This document shows, in pieces, positions 26,092 to 32,163 of a stretch of DNA of 32,163 bases (position 1 is its first letter; every line of letters starts with the position of its first letter). The notes under the pieces were generated by a model that saw only the letters and a list, made by a program, of their open reading frames with translations, was not told where the DNA came from and made no database searches. Source of the DNA: Nitrospira sp. (GTDB lineage Bacteria > Nitrospirota > Nitrospiria > Nitrospirales > Nitrospiraceae); contig SWDG01000026.1 in assembly GCA_005116965.1 (NCBI GenBank), forward strand, positions 110,764 through 142,926, read 5' to 3'. A program made the position numbers and the translations under genes.

Positions 26092-26738
26092 GGCAACTCT
26101 CCAATAATGGTTTCGCCGCCTTTTACACGATCACCCACCGCCACCCGAATCTTCGTACCCATCGGAAGGAACGTATCCATGCGCGACCCAAACCGGATCA
26201 AGCCATATCGTTCACCACGTATCGCCTGCTCCCGATCCGAGATCCAACAGACGATGCGCCGAGCAATCAGCCCCGCGACTTGCACGCACAACACTTTGAT
26301 CCCGTCGTGCGTCTTGATCATCACGGCGTTCTGTTCGTTCCTCAGCGTTGCCTCCGGCTTGCTCGCAACCAAAAACATCCCCGGCTGATACTGAACACCT
26401 TCAATGACGCCATCACAAGGCATACGATTGATGTGGACATCGAAGACATTCAAAAAGATCGTGAGCCTGACACTACGCTCCTTCAGGTAGCGAGGCTCAA
26501 ACTCTTCCTCGATGGCGATCACCTTGCCATCGCCGGGTGCAACAATCAGATTGGAACCTTGTGGGATCACCCGGGCCGGGTTGCGAAAGAACCAGGCAGA
26601 GAACAGCGTTGCAATCCCACCAAGAAACGCAACGACCGGCCACCCCAGCCATGCAGTCAAGAGTGTAACGCCGGCAGGAACTACGATGAAGGGAATTCCT
26701 TCTTTGGCAAAGGGAACACCGACCGCACGATCCGCCAT
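26088..26738 (-). CDS. psd: Phosphatidylserine decarboxylase proenzyme
   Basis: A 216-residue proenzyme of the short (PSD-A, Bacillus/archaeal-like) type that makes phosphatidylethanolamine. Two N-terminal hydrophobic helices (about residues 15-50) anchor it. Conserved blocks are FFRNPARVIP, IVAPGDGKV (Asp70), FLNVFDVHINRMP (His102) and the self-cleavage site RFGSRMD, where Ser185 becomes the pyruvoyl group; Asp70, His102 and Ser185 fit the usual triad. The start has GAGG eight bases upstream. It lies nine bases after ilvC and overlaps pssA, so membrane-lipid and branched-chain amino acid genes share a transcript. Confidence 0.95.
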   Translation of the reverse strand: MADRAVGVPFAKEGIPFIVVPAGVTLLTAWLGWPVVAFLGGIATLFSAWFFRNPARVIPQGSNLIVAPGDGKVIAIEEEFEPRYLKERSVRLTIFLNVFDVHINRMPCDGVIEGVQYQPGMFLVASKPEATLRNEQNAVMIKTHDGIKVLCVQVAGLIARRIVCWISDREQAIRGERYGLIRFGSRMDTFLPMGTKIRVAVGDRVKGGETIIGELP

Positions 26739-26747
26739 GGAATTGCC

Positions 26748-27776
<1,029 letters not shown>

Positions 27777-27819
27777 TCATCTCGTCAGTATAGAGCAACA
27801 CTGCGTGCGCAGCAGAACG

Positions 27820-28338
27820 TTAGTCGCGGGCAACCTTCTTCGTTTGGACAGCAGCGGGACGGGCCGGTTCCCGAGCAACGGCCACGCGCCCAGTGCGGAC
27901 CAAGTCCTTGATCCCAAGAGGCTGCAACAAATTGATGATTGCCTCAATCTTCTTGGGATCGCCGGATACTTCGATCGTGTAGGTGCTCGGCGTCGAATCA
28001 ATCACGTTTGCCCGGAAAATATCTACAATTCTGAGCGCCTCAGCCCGATCCGCATCCTTCGTATGCACTTTGATAATCGCCGTCTCCCGTGAAACAAACT
28101 CTGTTTCGTTCAAATCCACGACCTTGATGACATCGATGAGTTTGTTCAGCTGTTTCACGATCTGCTCGATGATTCGCTCGTCACCCGACGTCACAATCGT
28201 CATCTGAGACATGGATGAATCAAGCGTCGGAGCGACTGACAGGCTCTCGATATTGAACCCACGGCCGCTGAATAATCCCGCAACCCGTGACAAGACTCCA
28301 AATTTATTTTCAACTGTGACTGAAATAATATGTTCCAT
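27820..28338 (-). CDS. ilvH: Acetolactate synthase small (regulatory) subunit
   Basis: A 172-residue regulatory subunit that activates IlvB and confers valine feedback inhibition. The N-terminal ACT domain (about 3-76) reads ISVTVENKFGVLSRVAGLFSGRGFNIESLSVAPT, the textbook IlvH/IlvN start. The second half (FVSRETAIIKVHTK, IVDIFRANVIDSTPSTYTIEVSGDPKKIEAIINLLQPLGI) is the C-terminal small-subunit domain. It lies 39 bases downstream of ilvB, as usual. The ribosome-binding site is weak, so translation may be coupled to ilvB. Confidence 0.96.
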   Translation of the reverse strand: MEHIISVTVENKFGVLSRVAGLFSGRGFNIESLSVAPTLDSSMSQMTIVTSGDERIIEQIVKQLNKLIDVIKVVDLNETEFVSRETAIIKVHTKDADRAEALRIVDIFRANVIDSTPSTYTIEVSGDPKKIEAIINLLQPLGIKDLVRTGRVAVAREPARPAAVQTKKVARD

Positions 28339-28377
28339 GCAACGCTTTCAGCTGATAGTCGTTCGCCGACGGTTTCC

Positions 28378-30153
28378 CTATGCCGTGAGGACCGTATCTT
28401 TATCCTCCGGCGTCACTTTTCCCGCACCTGCCTGCTTCTTCTTCAACTCCGGTGGATCTTCCAGGAGCATCTCGTGGTTGCAGCCTCCAGCCGGGATCAT
28501 CGGATAACAATTCTCATAGGGATAGGTCGGCACATCCACGATGACGGGTTTATCAGTCGCCATCGCTTCTTTCAGGACGGCATCAAGGTCTCCGACCTTC
28601 TTGACCCGCAATCCCACCGCTCCATAGGCATCCGCCAGTTTGACGAAATCCGGCGTCGTACCAAGATCGCTTGACGCGTAGCGCCCTTCGTAGAATAGGT
28701 CCTGCCATTGGCGGACCATGCCATGAAATCCATTGTTGAGAATAATAATCTTCACCGGCAACTTGCTCACCACAGCTGTGGCCATTTCCTGCATGTTCAT
28801 CTGAATGCTGCCGTCTCCCGCAATGCATAGGACCAGGCGATCCCGGAACGCCGCCTGCGCACCCATCGCAGCGGGAAATCCAAACCCCATCGTGCCAAGT
28901 CCGCCTGACGTCAGCCATCGATTCGGCTTCGCTAACTTGAAATATTGTGCCGCCCACATTTGGTGCTGGCCGACGTCCGTTGAGACAATCGGATCCCGGT
29001 CCCTGGTCAGTTCATACAGCCGCTTGACCACCTGCTGCGGCTTGATCGGTCCATCCTTCTCTTGGTGATACGTCAAGGGATGGGCCTGCTGCCATTCTTG
29101 AATTTGATCCCACCAGGGCTTGCGAAGCTCTTTCTGCTCCCCATTGACTGTTGCGCGCAAGATTTGATTGAACTCACGGAGTACGTTCTTACAGTCACCC
29201 ACAATCGGAATATCGACATTGATGTTTTTCCGAATGGAGGTTGGGTCGATATCGACATGAATCACTTTGGCGTAAGGACAAAACTCCGACGGCTTCCCCG
29301 TCACCCGATCATCAAACCGTGCGCCGATGGCAATCACCAGATCGGAGTAATGCATGGCCATGTTTGCCTGATAGGTCCCGTGCATACCCAGCATCCCGAG
29401 GGATAACGGATGCTCTCCTGGAAACGCGCCTAGCCCCATCAACGTCATGTCCACCGGGATCTGTGTCATCTCGGCGAGCTCAAGCAATTCCTGTGAGGCA
29501 CTCGAAAAGATCACGCCACCGCCGACATACAGAATCGGCTTCTTGGCCTTCATGATCGCTTCGGCGGCCTGTTTGATCTGCCATTTATTTCCTTCGTAAG
29601 TCGGGTTGTACCCTCGAATCGAGACCGAGTTCGGATAGGTGAATTCCGCTTTCGCCATCGAGACATCTTTCGGAATATCCACCAAGACCGGGCCCGGACG
29701 ACCGGTCGTCGCAATATAAAACGCCTCTTTGATCGTGGCCGCCAAGTCGTTCACGTCCTTGACCAGAAAATTGTACTTTGTGCAGGGTCGGCTCAACCCG
29801 ATGTTGTCGGCCTCCTGAAAGGCATCGTTCCCGATCATACTCGTCGGGACTTGGCCGCTGAAACAGACCATAGGAACGGAATCCATATAGGCATCAGCTA
29901 ATGCCGTAATGACGTTGGTCATGCCGGGTCCGGAGGTGACCAGACAGACGCCTGCCTTTCCAGTCGCCTTGGCATAGCCCTCCGCCATATGGCCCGCGCC
30001 CTGCTCATGGCGTGTCAGGATGACTTCAACATCTTTCTGCTGGTAGAGTATATCGAAAATCTTCAGGACGACTCCGCCGGGAAGCGCAAAGACAGTCTTG
30101 ACTCCTTCCCGCTTCAGGCATTCGATGAAGATTTCAGCACCGGTGAGTTTCAT
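28378..30153 (-). CDS. ilvB: Acetolactate synthase large (catalytic) subunit
   Basis: A 591-residue ThDP-dependent enzyme that joins two pyruvates to acetolactate, or pyruvate and 2-oxobutyrate to acetohydroxybutyrate. The N-terminal ThDP pyrimidine domain has the catalytic Glu50 in TRHEQGAGHMAEGYA, followed by GPGMTN. The central FAD-type domain has GARFDDRVTGK. The C-terminal domain has the ThDP diphosphate motif starting IAGDGSIQMNMQE and continuing to ILNNGFHGMVRQWQ, where the Trp is usual for acetohydroxyacid synthase. The ribosome-binding site GGGAGGG is strong. A good promoter lies about 130 bases upstream and no terminator-like leader is seen. It heads the ilvBHC-psd-pssA run. Confidence 0.97.
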   Translation of the reverse strand: MKLTGAEIFIECLKREGVKTVFALPGGVVLKIFDILYQQKDVEVILTRHEQGAGHMAEGYAKATGKAGVCLVTSGPGMTNVITALADAYMDSVPMVCFSGQVPTSMIGNDAFQEADNIGLSRPCTKYNFLVKDVNDLAATIKEAFYIATTGRPGPVLVDIPKDVSMAKAEFTYPNSVSIRGYNPTYEGNKWQIKQAAEAIMKAKKPILYVGGGVIFSSASQELLELAEMTQIPVDMTLMGLGAFPGEHPLSLGMLGMHGTYQANMAMHYSDLVIAIGARFDDRVTGKPSEFCPYAKVIHVDIDPTSIRKNINVDIPIVGDCKNVLREFNQILRATVNGEQKELRKPWWDQIQEWQQAHPLTYHQEKDGPIKPQQVVKRLYELTRDRDPIVSTDVGQHQMWAAQYFKLAKPNRWLTSGGLGTMGFGFPAAMGAQAAFRDRLVLCIAGDGSIQMNMQEMATAVVSKLPVKIIILNNGFHGMVRQWQDLFYEGRYASSDLGTTPDFVKLADAYGAVGLRVKKVGDLDAVLKEAMATDKPVIVDVPTYPYENCYPMIPAGGCNHEMLLEDPPELKKKQAGAGKVTPEDKDTVLTA

Positions 30154-30277
30154 AACAACCCTCCCTACGACTGCATGAGACGATCTGCCGTAAATAATCA
30201 GATATCAAAAGAACACGTCCGTCGGAGGACGCATCATCATGCAGAAATATCTTTAAAATCAAGGGGAAAGATTCGAG

Positions 30278-30306
30278 ATCCTAGCATCCCCATCAAGACC
30301 CGTCAA
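30278..30306 (-). promoter_or_regulatory. Strong sigma70-like promoter of the ilvBHC-psd-pssA operon
   Basis: Minus-strand TTGACG (30301-30306), 17-base spacer, TAGGAT (30278-30283). A start near 30271 gives a leader of about 117 bases. The leader has a small hairpin (CGTCC/GGACG) but no T-box, no terminator and no run of branched-chain codons, so attenuation of ilvB is not evident. Confidence 0.65.
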
Positions 30307-30360
30307 TACAGCGCCACGTGAATCACCGAGAACACTGGCCACGAGGCGTTTGAGAAGAAG

Positions 30361-30793
30361 CGTGAGCGGAAGACCTATAAGCCGGATTCTGTCCCGCAAA
30401 GAAGTTGCCCTCTTTGCTTGGATGATCATTTCTCTGGGATTCGAGTTACCTCGAACCTCAAGCGACCTACCCGAAGACCTCGACCGGGCCAGCCGGTGCA
30501 CAACAGTCCGTGAGGAGCGCTGCACATGTCTTCCTATTTGGCCTTGCACCAGGCGACGCTTACCGTGCCGGTGATGTCGCCACCCCCGCGGTGGGCTCTT
30601 ACCCCACCGTTTCACCCTTACCTGAGCCGCAGCGACCAGATGGAATCCCGTCGCGTTGGCCATCGGCGGTTTGTTTTCTGTGGTGCTGGTGTCGGATTGC
30701 TCCGCCTGGGAGTTACCCAGCGCCCTGCCCATGGAGTCCGGACTTTCCTCTCGATACCGAAGCACCGAGCGACCATCCAGTCTTCCACCCACG
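30361..30793 (-). ncRNA. rnpB: RNase P RNA (M1-type, bacterial class A)
   Basis: The ribozyme subunit of RNase P, which trims tRNA 5' ends. On the minus strand the 5' and 3' ends pair to form P1 (CGTG..GGAAGAC with GTCTTCC..CACG). The conserved regions are all present: GAGGAAAGTCCGGACTCC near the 5' end, AGGTAAGGGTGAAACGGTGGGGTAAGAGCCCACCG in the middle (about 30635-30585), and CCCAGAGAAATGATC followed by GACAGAATCCGGCTTATAGG at the 3' end (30391-30372). Its length of about 430 bases is typical of type A. Ends are set from P1 pairing and the promoter, accurate to a few bases. No clear U-run terminator follows, so transcripts may read towards ilvB. Confidence 0.95.
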
Positions 30794-30800
30794 CCTGCTC

Positions 30801-30830
30801 AGTATAAAGGACCAGGATCGGTCGCGACAA
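30801..30830 (-). promoter_or_regulatory. Sigma70-like promoter of rnpB
   Basis: Minus-strand TTGTCG (30825-30830), 18-base spacer, TATACT (30801-30806). Transcription would begin at about 30793, exactly at the 5' strand of P1. It lies in the gap after the M48 protease stop (30885). Confidence 0.6.
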
Positions 30831-30884
30831 GCAGACCGACCAAGTGTATTCGACGAATGGTTGATGAGGATAGGACGAGAACCG

Positions 30885-31751
30885 TTATCGTCCACCCACG
30901 TCCGGTAACGGAGCCGCCGGGACAGGTGTCCGCTTCTGATAAATAGCCATGGCCTCCGGCATCCACTCTTTCAATTGGTCGATTCGGGTATCGTGGCTGG
31001 GATGGGTGGAGAGAAATTCAGATTGTCCCCCACCGCCCGATGCTTGCCCCATTCGTTCCCAGAGCGCCACCGATTCGCGCGGGTCATAGCCGGCATCGGC
31101 CGCCAGGAGAATCCCGATATAGTCGGCTTCGGACTCATGTTTCCGACTGAAGGGCAGCAACACACCCACCTGCGCCCCCACACCCAACGCTCCCATGGCC
31201 GCCTGACCAAGTGCTGGATTCTTGCTCCCAATCCCAATGGCCGCCCCAATGATCTGCATTCCGACATTGGCCGCTTGTCCCTGGCTCATCCGCTCCGCAC
31301 CATGGCGCGCCAAGGCATGCACGACTTCATGTCCCATCACGGCCGCCAACCCTGCTTCCGTCTTCGCCATGGGGAAGATGCCGGTGTACACCGCCATCTT
31401 CCCGCCAGGCAGAGCAAAAGCGTTCGCGGTCTTGTCATCCTTAATGATCGTCACTTCCCACTGAAATTGCTGAGCCATCTGCGCATACTTCGAGCGTTTG
31501 GCCGCTTCGACGATGCGAGCCGCAACCCGCTTCACCGGTTCGACCTCACGAGGATCTTGCGACGGTCTCATCTTCGGGTCGCTCTTGACCTGATCGAACG
31601 CCTGAGCTCCCATTTGCACTTCTTGACCAATCGACGTCATGAGTAACTGCTTCCGACCGGTATAGGGATTGGTCTCGCATCCCACCAAGGCTACTCCTCC
31701 AGCCAGAAGACAGAACATCGTTGCTACGCGCATGAGTGTCGAGGTACGCAT
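30885..31751 (-). CDS. M48-family zinc metalloprotease lipoprotein
   Basis: A 288-residue peptidase-M48 protein. The N-terminus is a lipoprotein signal with the lipobox LVGC (Cys25), so the mature protein is lipid-anchored in the periplasm or outer membrane. The zinc motif HEVVHALARH (141-150) has His141, Glu142 and His145; the third ligand is Glu206 in ESEAD. STHPSHDTRIDQL near the C-terminus is typical of the family. Length and layout match the LoiP/YcaL-like single-domain lipoproteins rather than BepA, which carries TPR repeats not seen here. Substrates may be misfolded outer-membrane proteins; this is inferred. The ATG at 31751 has GGAGG seven bases upstream; an earlier ATG would put a polar stretch before the signal. 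Confidence 0.92.
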   Translation of the reverse strand: MRTSTLMRVATMFCLLAGGVALVGCETNPYTGRKQLLMTSIGQEVQMGAQAFDQVKSDPKMRPSQDPREVEPVKRVAARIVEAAKRSKYAQMAQQFQWEVTIIKDDKTANAFALPGGKMAVYTGIFPMAKTEAGLAAVMGHEVVHALARHGAERMSQGQAANVGMQIIGAAIGIGSKNPALGQAAMGALGVGAQVGVLLPFSRKHESEADYIGILLAADAGYDPRESVALWERMGQASGGGGQSEFLSTHPSHDTRIDQLKEWMPEAMAIYQKRTPVPAAPLPDVGGR

Positions 31752-31799
31752 CGTCAACCTCCAGCCAAACAGAGCTTTTCCTGGATCCATCATGGTTCA

Positions 31800-31828
31800 T
31801 TGACCAACGAACAAGCGATTGATAGATT
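31800..31828 (+). promoter_or_regulatory. Candidate promoter of rnhC
   Basis: Plus-strand TTGACC (31800-31805), 17-base spacer, TAGATT (31823-31828). It would give a leader of about 40 bases. It lies in the divergent gap between the M48 protease gene and rnhC. Confidence 0.45.
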
Positions 31829-31872
31829 ACCGTGCCCCTAAGAAGAATTTCTAGAGGGTCGCGGACTATCTC

Positions 31873-32163
31873 ATGACTCCACAACCATCTCGTACGATTG
31901 AACGTATCGGCATCGACGAATCCGGAAAGGGCGATTACTTCGGCCCCCTCGTCATCGCCGCCGTGTTCGTCGACGCCACGACACAAGGGGAACTCAGGCT
32001 CATGCAGGTCCGGGATAGCAAGAAGATTTCGGACGGGCGGATTCTTGAGATGGCTCCTGACATCAAGACCATCTGTCCTCACAGTATCATTGCCATCGGC
32101 CCGCAGAAGTACAACGAACTCTATGAAAAAATCCGCAACTTGAATCGCCTCCTGGCCTGGGGT
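31873..32163 (+). CDS. rnhC: Ribonuclease HIII, N-terminal part (truncated by window edge)
   Basis: The first 97 codons of a plus-strand gene that runs off the window. RIGIDESGKGDYFGPLVIAAV carries the RNase HII/HIII active-site Asp and Glu; the DESGKGDYFGPLV form, with ESGKGD rather than the EVGRGP of RNase HII, is diagnostic of RNase HIII. VRDSKKISDGRI matches the following conserved block. RNase HIII cleaves RNA in RNA-DNA hybrids. The N-terminus here is close to the catalytic core and seems to lack the long N-terminal TBP-like domain of Bacillus RNase HIII. The ribosome-binding site is weak and the ATG at 31873 is the first in frame. Confidence 0.88.
   Translation, partial: MTPQPSRTIERIGIDESGKGDYFGPLVIAAVFVDATTQGELRLMQVRDSKKISDGRILEMAPDIKTICPHSIIAIGPQKYNELYEKIRNLNRLLAWG

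Noticed and set aside
30154-30277. A second attenuator or T-box in the ilvB leader
   Set aside because: No T-box core, no terminator with T-run and no run of Leu/Val/Ile codons was seen; only a small hairpin.
30259-30792. Minus-strand open frame of 177 codons and overlapping plus-strand frames
   Set aside because: The region is RNase P RNA; the frames have no protein features.

Overview
The window looks like a chromosomal piece of a Gram-negative (diderm) bacterium, most likely Nitrospirota (Nitrospira-like). This is an inference from moderately GC-rich sequence, outer-membrane barrel genes next to RNase HIII and SpoIID-type genes, and the gene order ilvB-ilvH-ilvC-psd-pssA-leuA, which I recall from deltaproteobacteria and Nitrospira. 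No 16S rRNA or other decisive marker is present. Almost every gene is on the minus strand; only a SurA_N-like gene (16196-16897) and a truncated RNase HIII gene at the right edge are on the plus strand. There are no CRISPR arrays, tRNAs, transposases or prophage genes.

Layout, left to right. 1-4289 is an accessory-looking stretch: a truncated DCC-family redox protein, an outer-membrane barrel protein, the Na+/H+ antiporter nhaA, an MFS efflux gene broken by an out-of-frame internal deletion, and a PagL-like lipid A deacylase homologue. 4570-9820 holds topA, dprA and rng (DNA topology, DNA uptake/recombination, RNA processing). 9982-15939 is the rod-shape cluster, transcribed from a good sigma70-like promoter near 15980: an RDD membrane protein, mreB, mreC, mreD, mrdA (PBP2), rodA. 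16196-16897 (plus) is a membrane-anchored SurA/PpiD N-domain protein without a PPIase domain. 16939-19432 is queA, spoIID-like and DUF2905.

19490-30153 is a biosynthetic supercluster read right to left: ilvB, ilvH, ilvC (branched-chain amino acids), psd and pssA (phosphatidylethanolamine synthesis), leuA, a cupin protein, leuB, an NHL beta-propeller and asd. A strong promoter lies before ilvB. The most notable element is in the 455-base gap between pssA and leuA: a complete T-box riboswitch (stem I with a Leu CUC specifier, stem II, IIA/B, stem III, T-box bulge, competing antiterminator and terminator), which should make leuA and downstream genes respond to uncharged tRNA-Leu separately from ilvBHC. 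A 124-bp inverted-repeat element, probably a MITE or similar interspersed repeat, sits exactly between the T-box terminator and the leuA ribosome-binding site.

The right end carries RNase P RNA (rnpB) with its own promoter, an M48 lipoprotein metalloprotease and, divergently, the start of rnhC. Many adjacent genes overlap by ATGA or TGATG, pointing to translational coupling. Apart from the T-box/repeat arrangement and the broken transporter, this is largely ordinary housekeeping DNA; I see no clear new multi-gene system.
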